Shown: positions 15,303 to 23,110, counted from the first letter of the stretch. The stretch: 26,577 bases of DNA from JAQVOO01 sp964524755 (GCA_964524755.1 CAZGDR010000027.1:1-26577), one strand, 5' to 3'. A program made the numbers and translations. The notes: a model not told the origin generated them from the letters alone.

Positions 15303-15887
15303 CTATTGTAATAGATCGGGTCTTTTCTGTGCATAACGCAAAAAATAGGCCTGTGCGATCATCATAATCCCATTATCATAAGTCCCAGTACCCATTGAAT
15401 CAAGCACCTCTTGTACCGGAATCGTTAAAATATCGAGTTGCTCATTCGGATCGAGCACTTGAACTCCATCATACTCTAATTCCTCTGCGAGAAAGAACCA
15501 AACTCGGTTGTTCATAAAAGCTGGGTTAGGTGACACCGATCCAATTTCTACAATCCCGTTTTTTGCCACATAGCCGGTCTCTTCACGTAACTCTCGTAGA
15601 GCAGCCTCTTTTGGTTCCTCTCCTTCATCTACCGTCCCAGCAGGAAATTCAATGGTAACAGCATTGCTACCATGTCGGAATTGACGAACCATAATAAAAC
15701 AAGGCTCCCCTTCTTTATTACGAAACCACGGAATTATAGTGGCCCATTGGGGTGCATCGAGTTCAATAAACTCACCGAGTCGCCCATCGGTAGATTCCCG
15801 TCGAACCTTTCGTACATCGAAAATTGGTCCGGCCAGTAATTTTTCACGATCTATCGTTTTCCAAGTTAAACGCCGTATATCTTTCAT
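15303..15887 (-). CDS. Nudix hydrolase, ADP-ribose pyrophosphatase type
   Basis: Likely splits ADP-ribose or a similar nucleoside diphosphate sugar into AMP and the sugar phosphate, with Mg2+. In the 194-residue protein the Nudix box runs from Gly84 to Tyr106 (GTVDEGEE...RELREETGY) and is complete, including the REXXEE metal ligands. The preceding RQFRHGSNAVTIEFPAG and following SPNPAFMNNRVWFFLAE are typical of the ADPRase/NudF-like group. It is the middle gene of the Mrp-Nudix-SIMPL operon, 12 bases after the ATPase gene. Exact substrate is inferred only. Confidence 0.9.
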   Translation of the reverse strand: MKDIRRLTWKTIDREKLLAGPIFDVRKVRRESTDGRLGEFIELDAPQWATIIPWFRNKEGEPCFIMVRQFRHGSNAVTIEFPAGTVDEGEEPKEAALRELREETGYVAKNGIVEIGSVSPNPAFMNNRVWFFLAEELEYDGVQVLDPNEQLDILTIPVQEVLDSMGTGTYDNGIMMIAQAYFLRYAQKRPDLLQ

Positions 15888-15899
15888 GACTTACCTCTC

Positions 15900-16655
15900 T
15901 TACGTAGTTGAACAGGTCATAATTGTATGTAATTGACAAGCTAGCAAGGATAGAGCTTCTTTGGCTCGACCATGTGTCTGAAATGGAATGGATCCTAAAA
16001 AAGGTGTCCCTGTTTTACGCGCAATCGAAGCACCTCCTTGCGAGCTAGGCTCGTTTACATCCTGGTCATAATCAGACGTCGCTACGGTGTTCATGTTTTC
16101 CACAATTCCCAAAATTGCAATACCCATTTTTCGGCAAAATGTAACGTTGCGCACAGCGTCCAAAATAGAACTTCCTTGGGAAGTTGTTACAATAATTGCC
16201 CCCGTCAATTCTGGTATATGTTCGCAGATGGCAAGATGCTCTTTACCCGAACCTGGTGGGGTATCTATAAGAAGGTACTCCAGCTCCCCCCATTCAACCA
16301 TCGCTAAAATATCAGTAACAGGAGACTCTCGCTTTTCTAACACAACATCAACACTGGCAAGACTGAGATAAGGCGAAATTCTACAGGAGCTAACACTTCC
16401 ATCGGAGTTTTTTTCTAGGTAAGGCTTTTGATGTAAGTGTAATGTTTTATACACATGCAAGTCGTGTAGGTCTGCATCTAGAATACCGGTTTCGAGTTCC
16501 ATGGCCGCAAACGCTTGCGCTAGCCCTACGGTCACCGTAGTCTTACCAACGCCCTCTTTGCCGCTCACCACTAATATTTTTCGCTTAATGGTATCCATGT
16601 GTTGGCGTATTGCTACACAAGAGGTAACGCATTGCTCTGAATCTCTAGGGGCCAT
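15900..16655 (-). CDS. Mrp/MinD-like P-loop ATPase lacking the usual Fe-S cysteine pair
   Basis: Cytosolic ATPase of the Mrp/ApbC/NBP35 group, normally a scaffold for Fe-S cluster delivery. The 251-residue protein shows a deviant Walker A GKEGVGKTT with the signature Lys33, the switch region ETGILDADLHDLHV, and YLLIDTPPGSGKEHL (Walker B). After ENMN, where Mrp proteins have a CPxC pair that bridges a cluster, this protein reads TVATSDYDQD with no cysteine. Two cysteines lie instead near the N-terminus (Cys9, Cys13). AGGAG six bases before ATG 16655 sets the start. It heads an operon with Nudix and SIMPL genes. A cluster role is therefore uncertain. Confidence 0.85.
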   Translation of the reverse strand: MAPRDSEQCVTSCVAIRQHMDTIKRKILVVSGKEGVGKTTVTVGLAQAFAAMELETGILDADLHDLHVYKTLHLHQKPYLEKNSDGSVSSCRISPYLSLASVDVVLEKRESPVTDILAMVEWGELEYLLIDTPPGSGKEHLAICEHIPELTGAIIVTTSQGSSILDAVRNVTFCRKMGIAILGIVENMNTVATSDYDQDVNEPSSQGGASIARKTGTPFLGSIPFQTHGRAKEALSLLACQLHTIMTCSTT

Positions 16656-16676
16656 TATATTCTCCTAATAATATAT

Positions 16677-16691
16677 CCCATACAATATGGG
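16677..16691. promoter_or_regulatory. short inverted repeat before the Mrp-like gene
   Basis: CCCATA-CAA-TATGGG lies 22-36 bases before the ATG at 16655, within the probable leader or promoter region of the minus-strand operon. It could be an operator or small hairpin. I found no convincing -35/-10 pair for this operon in 16656-16796. Confidence 0.3.
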
Positions 16692-16796
16692 TAGATTTTG
16701 ATTTATACTTGGGACTGAGGACTCCTACTATTCAAGAATGTAATCAGTGCCTAGTGAAATTGCAAGGGACAACGACAAATCTCTAAAGCGAACACC

Positions 16797-16825
16797 TTGA
16801 AAGACATAGGCTTTCCAGATATAGT
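16797..16825 (+). promoter_or_regulatory. promoter of the oadGAB operon
   Basis: TTGAAA (16797-16802) and TATAGT (16820-16825) with exact 17-base spacing. Start would be near 16832, leaving a leader of about 56 bases with an AAGGAG site before oadG. Confidence 0.7.
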
Positions 16826-16887
16826 AGATTGAATTCATTTGTACCCGCTGAAATCGGCGCAATTATATAAATTAAGGAGCACAACAC

Positions 16888-17160
16888 ATGCTACATCAGT
16901 TACCTAAGGAGTTGCTAATAGAACAGGTGAACAATGGGCTAATACTCTTAGTATTGGGGATGGGAGTTGTTTTTCTCTTCCTCACATTATTAGTATTTTC
17001 GACCAAGTTTCTCTCCTTCTTTGTAAAGAAGTACCTCCCTGAAAAAGTTTCGACAGTTGCAAAACGTCCCGTTTCTGCTTCTGGACCTCCCACTGCAGAT
17101 TCTGCGGGGGCAGAGATCGCTGCGGCTATTACTGCTGCAGTCGCACAATCAAAATATTAA
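16888..17160 (+). CDS. oadG: oxaloacetate decarboxylase gamma subunit
   Basis: Small membrane subunit that joins the alpha and beta subunits of the Na+-pumping decarboxylase. The 90-residue protein has one membrane helix (about 16-45, GLILLVLGMGVVFLFLTLLV), a basic segment, a Pro/Ala/Ser linker, then AEIAAAITAAVAQ, the typical gamma-subunit tail that contacts OadA. It is first in oadG-oadA-oadB, 22 bases before oadA. AAGGAG precedes the ATG. Confidence 0.9.
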   Translation: MLHQLPKELLIEQVNNGLILLVLGMGVVFLFLTLLVFSTKFLSFFVKKYLPEKVSTVAKRPVSASGPPTADSAGAEIAAAITAAVAQSKY

Positions 17161-17182
17161 AGAACACACCTAAGGAGCCCCT

Positions 17183-19258
17183 ATGAAAAAGGTTAATTTT
17201 ATGTGTACAGCTTTCAGAGATGGATTTCAGTCAGTCTTTGGAGCTCGAGTATTCACTAAGGATTTTATGCCAGCTGTTGAAGCTGCTAAAGATGCAGGCA
17301 TCACCCACTTTGAAGCGGGCGGAGGTGCACGTTTCCAGTCACTTTATTTCTATACGAATGAAGATGCATTTGATATGATGGATGAGTTCCGTCGTGTTGC
17401 AGGCCCTGATGCTGACTTACAAACCCTTTCCCGAGGGATTAACGTAGTCGGTCTCGATTCACAACCAAGAGACATCATCAAATTGCATGCCGACTTATTC
17501 AAAAAACATGGTATCTCTACTATCCGTAACTTTGATGCACTCAATGATGTGAACAACTTAATTGATAGTGGCCGTTATATCCATGAAGCTGGTCTTAGAC
17601 ATGAAGTGTGTGTCACAATGATGGCCCTTCCTCCAGGTGCCAATGGTGCCCACAACCCAGAATTCTATGAAAAGTCACTTCGAGACATTCTCGATGCAGG
17701 CATTCCGTATGATTCGGTTTGTTTCAAGGACGCTTCAGGTACCAGCACCCCTAAGATAGTGTACGAAACTATTAAACGGGCCCGCAAATTGCTGGGCAAA
17801 GATATGAATATCGTTTTCCACTCACATGATACAGCTGGAGTTTGTATTAATCAGTACGTAAATGCTCTTGAAGCCGGTGCTAACCAAATTGATCTCTCTT
17901 TAGTACCAGTTTCTGGTGGTACTTGCCAGCCCGACGTTATTACCATGTGGCACGCCCTCCGCGGTACCGATTTCACCTTGGACGTTGATATTAATAAAGT
18001 GATGAAAGCCGAACAGGTTTTTGAAGAGTGTATGAAAGATTACTTCTTGCCCCCCGAGGCAACAATGGTTAACCCCCTTATCCCATTCTTCCCACTCCCC
18101 GGTGGAGCGCTCACCGCTAACACTCAGATGTTACGTGACAATGGACTCATGGACCGATTTGTCGAAATCACCAAAGCCATGGGTGAGGTTGTCGCCAAAG
18201 GTGGTTATGCTACCAGTGTAACTCCTGTATCACAGTTCTATTTCCAACAGGCTTTTAACAACGTTATGTTCGGACCTTGGAAGAAAATTGCTGAAGGGTA
18301 TGGAAAAATGGTCCTCGGCTACTTTGGTAAAACTCCTGTTGAGCCAGATGCTGAAATAGTTAAAATTTCAACTGAACAGTTACAACTAGAGCCTACTTCT
18401 GTAAAAGCCGTCGATCTAAACGATAAAGATCCTAAGAAAGGACGTGATGCCGCGGTTGCGATGCTCAAAGCAGAAAACCTCCCTACAACAGAAGAGAACA
18501 TCTTCATTGCCGCCTCGTGCAAAGAGAAGGGAATCTTGTATCTCACTGGAAATGCTAAAGTTAATGGCGTTCGCCTTAAGAGTGCAGAAAAGAAAACTGA
18601 GCCTTCAACAGCCAAAAAGGGCGGAAACGACTTTACGGTACAAGTGAACAACAACACCTATGCAGTACAGTTGGCAGGTGACCAAGCTACGGTAAATGGT
18701 GTAGCTTACAAGATTGATGTTAAAGAAGGAATTGCCAAGAGTGCAGCTCCGGTACAAGCCACAGCAACGACTGCTATCCCTGTAAAAGCTCCCATGCCGG
18801 GTCTTATCCTCCGCTCCAATGTTACCGTCGGCGACAAGGTAGAAGAGAATGACGTCCTTATGGTCATGGAAGCCATGAAAATGGAAAATGAAATATTCGC
18901 ACCTGTTGCAGGTGTAGTCACTGAAATTAATGTAAAGCAAGGCGATCAACTTAATGCAGATGAAGTCCTGTTGGTTATTGGTAGTAGCGTAGCAGCTAAT
19001 CCTAGTCCAGCAGTAGCTCCAGCTGCAACAACAGCTCCTGCTGGTGGGACAGACGTACGAGCACCTATGCCGGGTCTTGTCTTACGCATAGATGCGAAAG
19101 AAGGCGATCAAATTGAAGAGAACGGATTAATTTTAGTAATGGAAGCTATGAAAATGGAGAATGAAATATTCGCTCCAGTGGCAGGGACTGTCAAGCAAGT
19201 TCTGGTAAAACAGGGTGATCAATTGATGGCTGATGATTTACTCGCGGTAATCGGGTAA
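17183..19258 (+). CDS. oadA: oxaloacetate decarboxylase alpha subunit with two biotinyl domains
   Basis: Carboxyltransferase subunit that moves CO2 from oxaloacetate to biotin, giving pyruvate. The protein has 691 residues against about 590-600 for single-biotin OadA. The N-terminal TIM barrel begins MCTAFRDGFQS. It has CFKDASG with Lys182 and metal ligands HSHD (His213, His215). A conserved PYC/OADA domain follows to about 470. Then come a linker and two biotinyl domains. Biotin lysines are Lys566 and Lys657, both in VMEAMKMENEIFAPVAG. An Ala/Pro-rich linker separates them. AAGGAG sits six bases before the ATG. Pyruvate carboxylase subunit B or another Na+ pump decarboxylase is excluded less by motifs than by the adjacent OadB. 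Confidence 0.93.
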   Translation: MKKVNFMCTAFRDGFQSVFGARVFTKDFMPAVEAAKDAGITHFEAGGGARFQSLYFYTNEDAFDMMDEFRRVAGPDADLQTLSRGINVVGLDSQPRDIIKLHADLFKKHGISTIRNFDALNDVNNLIDSGRYIHEAGLRHEVCVTMMALPPGANGAHNPEFYEKSLRDILDAGIPYDSVCFKDASGTSTPKIVYETIKRARKLLGKDMNIVFHSHDTAGVCINQYVNALEAGANQIDLSLVPVSGGTCQPDVITMWHALRGTDFTLDVDINKVMKAEQVFEECMKDYFLPPEATMVNPLIPFFPLPGGALTANTQMLRDNGLMDRFVEITKAMGEVVAKGGYATSVTPVSQFYFQQAFNNVMFGPWKKIAEGYGKMVLGYFGKTPVEPDAEIVKISTEQLQLEPTSVKAVDLNDKDPKKGRDAAVAMLKAENLPTTEENIFIAASCKEKGILYLTGNAKVNGVRLKSAEKKTEPSTAKKGGNDFTVQVNNNTYAVQLAGDQATVNGVAYKIDVKEGIAKSAAPVQATATTAIPVKAPMPGLILRSNVTVGDKVEENDVLMVMEAMKMENEIFAPVAGVVTEINVKQGDQLNADEVLLVIGSSVAANPSPAVAPAATTAPAGGTDVRAPMPGLVLRIDAKEGDQIEENGLILVMEAMKMENEIFAPVAGTVKQVLVKQGDQLMADDLLAVIG
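18784..19255 (+). repeat. tandem duplication of the biotinyl-domain coding segment
   Basis: Two in-frame copies, about 18784-18981 and 19054-19255, each encode one biotinyl domain, separated by an Ala/Pro/Thr linker. Around the biotin lysine the copies match at 33 of 35 bases (18866-18900 against 19139-19173), while flanks have diverged to protein-level similarity only. Confidence 0.9.
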
Positions 19259-19270
19259 GGGAGTTTTGAA

Positions 19271-20497
19271 ATGATTGGACAAGCGTTTTCTCAATTGTGG
19301 CAAACAACAGGACTCCTTGGTTTCCTCTCTCCAGGTGGCTGGGGCAACGTGGTAATGATCCTCGTTGGATTTGTTCTTTTGTATTTAGCCATTAGTAAGG
19401 GATTTGAGCCTCTGCTTCTCATCCCGATTGGATTCGGATGTATTTTGGCAAATATTCCATTTGCTTACGTTGCTGGCATAGATCCAACGGCGACTTCCGG
19501 TGGTGTCGGGTTTATTAAACTCCTCTACGACGCAGGTATTGAAACAGGATTATTTCCTATTCTTATCTTTATGGGCGTTGGAGCAATGACCGATTTTGGA
19601 CCACTTATTGCCAATCCTAAAACATTAATGTTAGGTGCTGCTGCTCAAGTAGGTATTTTCTTTGCTTTGCTGGGAGCTCTTTTACTGAGCTTTCTTCCTG
19701 GTATTAACTTTGACCTTCATGCAGCGGCGTCGATTGGAATTATTGGTGGTGCGGATGGCCCCACAGCTATTTATGTAACCAGTCGGTTAGCGCCTGACCT
19801 TTTGGGCTCCATCGCTGTTGCAGCTTACTCCTATATGGCTTTAGTACCTATCATCCAACCTCCTATTATGCGTGCACTAACTACCAAGAAAGAGCGGTTG
19901 ATCAAGATGGAACAACTCAGATCGGTATCGAAAATCGAGAAAATTCTTTTCCCAATTTCTGTACTCACGATCTGTGCGATTCTGTTACCTTCAGCTACTC
20001 CGTTGGTTGGTGCCCTTATGTTCGGGAATCTTGCTAAAGAGTGTGGAGTAGTAAATCGTCTTAGTGACACCATGCAGAACGCATTGATGAACATTGTAAC
20101 AATCTTCCTGGGCCTTGCTGTAGGCTCCAAGATGGAAGCCGACAAGTTCCTTAATCTAAACACCTTAGGAATTCTGGCACTAGGAATGGTTGCTTTCTCC
20201 TTAGGTACAGCAACTGGTGTCTTGATTGCAAAACTGATGAATAAACTCGATCCTAAACATCCAGTAAATCCACTCATCGGTTCTGCTGGCGTTTCGGCAG
20301 TCCCCATGGCTGCTCGAGTTTCAAGTAAGGTTGGTCAAGAGTATAACCCACAGAACTTCTTATTGATGCACGCTATGGGACCAAACGTAGCTGGCGTATT
20401 AGGCTCCGCTGTTGCCGCTGGTGTACTCCTTGCAGTTGTCCCCTATATGGAACAACTTATTGATGGTGTACGTCCTGCCTTAGCGGTATTTATGTAA
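19271..20497 (+). CDS. oadB: oxaloacetate decarboxylase beta subunit (Na+ channel subunit)
   Basis: Integral membrane subunit that decarboxylates carboxybiotin and exports Na+. The 408-residue protein is a chain of hydrophobic helices. The most conserved part, IGIIGGADGPTAIYVTSRL with Asp162, is the ion and carboxybiotin region, and SYMALVPIIQPPIMR follows. Later GSAGVSAVPMAARVS and MGPNVAGVLGSAVAAG are also family blocks. It lies 12 bases after oadA with GGGAG before the ATG, and is followed by a clear terminator, so it closes the operon. Together the complex conserves the energy of decarboxylation as a sodium gradient in fermentation. Confidence 0.96.
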   Translation: MIGQAFSQLWQTTGLLGFLSPGGWGNVVMILVGFVLLYLAISKGFEPLLLIPIGFGCILANIPFAYVAGIDPTATSGGVGFIKLLYDAGIETGLFPILIFMGVGAMTDFGPLIANPKTLMLGAAAQVGIFFALLGALLLSFLPGINFDLHAAASIGIIGGADGPTAIYVTSRLAPDLLGSIAVAAYSYMALVPIIQPPIMRALTTKKERLIKMEQLRSVSKIEKILFPISVLTICAILLPSATPLVGALMFGNLAKECGVVNRLSDTMQNALMNIVTIFLGLAVGSKMEADKFLNLNTLGILALGMVAFSLGTATGVLIAKLMNKLDPKHPVNPLIGSAGVSAVPMAARVSSKVGQEYNPQNFLLMHAMGPNVAGVLGSAVAAGVLLAVVPYMEQLIDGVRPALAVFM

Positions 20498-20521
20498 ATT
20501 AATAAAAGATTTACGTCTGTC

Positions 20522-20549
20522 GTGGCTCCCTCCATTGGGAGCCACTTTT
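20522..20549 (+). terminator. intrinsic terminator of the oad operon
   Basis: Nine-bp stem GTGGCTCCC/GGGAGCCAC (20522-20530 with 20537-20545), loop TCCATT, followed by TTTT. Confidence 0.85.
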
Positions 20550-20560
20550 GTCTCCCTATC

Positions 20561-20589
20561 TTGTCGGGCAGTAGGATATCGTCTATGCT
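20561..20589 (+). promoter_or_regulatory. promoter placing transcription start on the hydrolase ATG
   Basis: TTGTCG (20561-20566) and TATGCT (20584-20589) are 17 bases apart. Six bases separate the -10 from the ATG at 20596, so the predicted first transcribed base is the A of the start codon. No Shine-Dalgarno site precedes that ATG. Confidence 0.5.
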
Positions 20590-20595
20590 TGACAC

Positions 20596-21525
20596 ATGAT
20601 TTATATCATTATCATCATCATTTTGGTTGCTGTTTTAGGATGGAGTGCTCAACTCTGGGGTTATCGTGACAAGCACACAGAACCCTTGCGTGTTAATCTT
20701 GACCAAGTCTTTGATGCCCGTTGTCTCCCTATACTACTAGAACACGACCCACCTGCTAAAAAAGCAATTATTATGGCCCATGGCTATCCTAGTACTCCCT
20801 ACGCTTTTTCCTATGCGGCCCAAAGAGCTTATGAGGCAGGTTACGATGTATTTGTCCCACTCTTGCCAGGATTTGGGACAAAACCAGAGGATCTTTATAA
20901 CACAACCTTTACCCAATGGTATAACTTTCTCACATCTTTCTACCGTGAAAAACGCTCTCAATATGACTATCTTTCCGTATTAGGGACTTCAATGGGTGGC
21001 GCGATGACGCTCCGTATAGGCGAAGATTTTTCAGGGACACCAGAGACTCCCGATGCCTTGGTAACCATCGCAGCTCCTGTATTTCTCAACGATCTTCGAT
21101 TGGGGGCTATACAAAACTGGGGCTACTATCTGATGCGTATTATCGCCCTCTTTACCCCCGCTCTCAAGCCTAACATTCACACTGGAGATGATGAGGTTAA
21201 TGATGGGAATGAATTATGGATTGGTTATAGTGGAGGTTTTGTCCGTGGAGGGGTGAGTTTAATGCATGCATTAAAAGGTATTCGTAAAAACCTCAACCGT
21301 ATCACGGTCCCGTTACTTTCATTCCATGACGAGGGAGATAAAACAATCTCCTTTAAGAATCTGGCGGTAATCCAAGCTGAAGCAGTCAATGCCCACCCTT
21401 TTATCGCCCGTCCTACGGCTATGCAGGGAACCCATCGTAAACATCTCTTATTAATGTACTACTCAGTACAGGAAAAGTTGACGGATGAAATATTAGAATT
21501 TCTTGAAGAACAGAGAAGGAGTTAA
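20596..21525 (+). CDS. membrane-anchored alpha/beta hydrolase (esterase/lipase-like)
   Basis: Serine hydrolase of 309 residues, similar in layout to carboxylesterase and monoacylglycerol-lipase proteins. Residues 2-16 are a hydrophobic anchor. IIMAHGYPSTP supplies the oxyanion HG. GTSMGG holds nucleophile Ser132, FHDEGD holds the probable acid (Asp245 or Asp248), and THRKH holds the histidine (His280 or His283). FVPLLPGFG before the nucleophile is typical. Substrate is unknown. The ATG has no ribosome site but sits where transcription is predicted to start. The first codons contain ATGAT-TTAT-ATCAT, a small inverted repeat over the start. Two genes follow within seven and two bases. Confidence 0.87.
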   Translation: MIYIIIIIILVAVLGWSAQLWGYRDKHTEPLRVNLDQVFDARCLPILLEHDPPAKKAIIMAHGYPSTPYAFSYAAQRAYEAGYDVFVPLLPGFGTKPEDLYNTTFTQWYNFLTSFYREKRSQYDYLSVLGTSMGGAMTLRIGEDFSGTPETPDALVTIAAPVFLNDLRLGAIQNWGYYLMRIIALFTPALKPNIHTGDDEVNDGNELWIGYSGGFVRGGVSLMHALKGIRKNLNRITVPLLSFHDEGDKTISFKNLAVIQAEAVNAHPFIARPTAMQGTHRKHLLLMYYSVQEKLTDEILEFLEEQRRS

Positions 21526-21532
21526 GAACCGG

Positions 21533-22024
21533 ATGAAAAGAACTGATTACATTAGTTGGGATGAATATTTCATGGGAGTTGCTTTGTTATCAGCTCAAAG
21601 AAGCAAAGACCCTCATACTCAGGTGGGAGCCTGCATTGTCAACCCTGATAAAAAAATTGTAGGGGTTGGTTACAACGGATTTCCTTTTGGTTGTAATGAT
21701 GATGAGTTACCTTGGGCACGGGAAGGAGCATATCTAGAAACAAAATATCCCTATGTATGTCACGCTGAGTTAAATGCGATCCTCAATAGTATTTCACGTG
21801 ACCTCAAAGGATGCTCTCTTTATGTTGCCCTATTTCCTTGTAATGAATGCGCAAAAGCTATAATTCAAGCAGGGATTACAGAAGTTGTCTATCTTTCCAA
21901 TAAATATGAGGGAACAGATAGTGTTACAGCGTCTACTCGGATGTTTACACAGGCTGGAGTGGCGATGAGAAAACTGGAAATTGACCGCTCTAGTCTCCAG
22001 ATTTCTTATGTTGTGGAGGCTTAA
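21533..22024 (+). CDS. dCMP deaminase (zinc-dependent cytidylate deaminase family)
   Basis: Deaminates dCMP to dUMP for dTMP synthesis. In the 163-residue protein the catalytic zinc ligands are His77 in CHAELN (with Glu79 as the proton carrier), and Cys103 and Cys106 in PCNEC. DPHTQVGACIV and GYNGFPFG are the typical N-terminal blocks of the ComEB/dCMP group. ATG at 21533 is preferred, with AAGGAG at 21516-21521 eleven bases upstream; an in-frame TTG at 21503 would lie inside the hydrolase gene. It follows the hydrolase by seven bases. It may alternatively act on related deoxycytidylates. Confidence 0.93.
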   Translation: MKRTDYISWDEYFMGVALLSAQRSKDPHTQVGACIVNPDKKIVGVGYNGFPFGCNDDELPWAREGAYLETKYPYVCHAELNAILNSISRDLKGCSLYVALFPCNECAKAIIQAGITEVVYLSNKYEGTDSVTASTRMFTQAGVAMRKLEIDRSSLQISYVVEA

Positions 22025-22026
22025 TT

Positions 22027-22953
22027 ATGAAAAAGATTCTAGTAGTATGTCTTAATCCTACTTTTCAGAGGACAATGGTATTCGAGACCTTTATAGAAGG
22101 TGAAGTTAACCGAAGCGCACATTATCGTTTCGATGTATCAGGAAAGGGAGTTAATGTTGCTCGTGTAATAGCGCAACTAGGAGGCAATCCCGTCCATATC
22201 ACTCACGTCGGTGGTCCCCGGATGCACGATTTTGTACAGATGGTTAAAGATGATGGAATTGAAGTAATCTGGACCGATTCACAAAGTCCGATCAGAACCT
22301 GTACCACCATCATCCATCTTAACAAAAATATTACAACAGAACTTGTAGAAGAACCTCTACCTGTTACAAGTGGCACTGACGAAAAAATTCGGGAGCTCTA
22401 TACTCTAGCCCTACAAGATGTTGAAACAGTGGTCTTCTCTGGCACTCGAACACCTGGTTATTCAAAAAACCTCTATCCTGATTTCATAAAAGAGGCCAAG
22501 GAAGCTAGGAAAAAGGTTGTCTTAGATATAAGAGGGGACGATTTAGTACACAGTCTTGCCTATGGCGTCGACATCGTAAAGCCAAACTTGAGTGAATTTG
22601 CAGCTACATTTATCCCAGGACTCACAATTCTCGAACAGGAAGATTCATCAAATATAAAGGGCAAAATCCAAAAAAGATTAGAGCAGTTATATAATCAATA
22701 TGGCACTGCAATCATGTTAACTCGCGGACCTCAACCAGTTTGGCTTCAAGATGATACTGGCTTCTCAGAAATCCCAGTGGAAGATGTACCCATAATCAAT
22801 ACGGTTGGTAGCGGTGACTCGGTCACAGGAGGATTGGCGTTTAGTTTAAACAATGGTGATTCAATTCGTGAAGCGGTTGAGATAGGCCTTGCCTGCGGAG
22901 TGGCCAATGCACGTACCATACGCCCAGGTTCGATTAAAAATGATGATGATTAA
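22027..22953 (+). CDS. PfkB-family kinase, 1-phosphofructokinase/tagatose-6-phosphate kinase type
   Basis: ATP-dependent sugar-phosphate kinase of the ribokinase fold, 308 residues. It starts ILVVCLNPTFQRT, the LNP-type opening seen in FruK and LacC. SGKGVNVARVIAQLGG is the PfkB signature 1 region, and NTVGSGDSVTGGLA is signature 2 with catalytic Asp264. VKPNLSEF is the hinge before the nucleotide site. No fruA/fruB PTS genes or lac/tagatose genes are nearby, so fructose-1-phosphate or tagatose-6-phosphate cannot be chosen. Translation is probably coupled to the deaminase, which ends two bases before. Confidence 0.9.
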   Translation: MKKILVVCLNPTFQRTMVFETFIEGEVNRSAHYRFDVSGKGVNVARVIAQLGGNPVHITHVGGPRMHDFVQMVKDDGIEVIWTDSQSPIRTCTTIIHLNKNITTELVEEPLPVTSGTDEKIRELYTLALQDVETVVFSGTRTPGYSKNLYPDFIKEAKEARKKVVLDIRGDDLVHSLAYGVDIVKPNLSEFAATFIPGLTILEQEDSSNIKGKIQKRLEQLYNQYGTAIMLTRGPQPVWLQDDTGFSEIPVEDVPIINTVGSGDSVTGGLAFSLNNGDSIREAVEIGLACGVANARTIRPGSIKNDDD

Positions 22954-23000
22954 TATCATCTTATCTCTTTTACTATAACTGGTTGAACTAGCAATCTTCT

Positions 23001-23029
23001 AGTGTGGGAGCACAACGTGTTCCCACACT
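23001..23029. repeat. strong 13-bp hairpin without a T-run
   Basis: AGTGTGGGAGCAC (23001-23013) pairs with 23017-23029 through one G-T wobble, with loop AAC. The pattern of a strong stem lies after the PfkB gene end (22953), but only a weak T-poor tail follows (TACTTTAG). It could be a transcript-end stabiliser, a poor terminator or a protein site. The rest of 22954-23138 holds no gene I can support. Confidence 0.65.
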
Positions 23030-23110
23030 TACTTTAGATCTATTCTTCATCTCAGTATCGACCACTCAACGAATTTTAGAAATACTGTTATTACTACGCG
23101 TATTTGCAAA

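Noticed and set aside
20605..20621. ATC/ATT-rich run as a microsatellite or phase-variable tract
   Set aside because: It is short and imperfect and simply encodes the Ile-rich membrane anchor.
21503..21532. TTG start for dCMP deaminase inside the hydrolase gene
   Set aside because: The ten extra residues do not belong to the family and the ATG at 21533 has an AAGGAG upstream.
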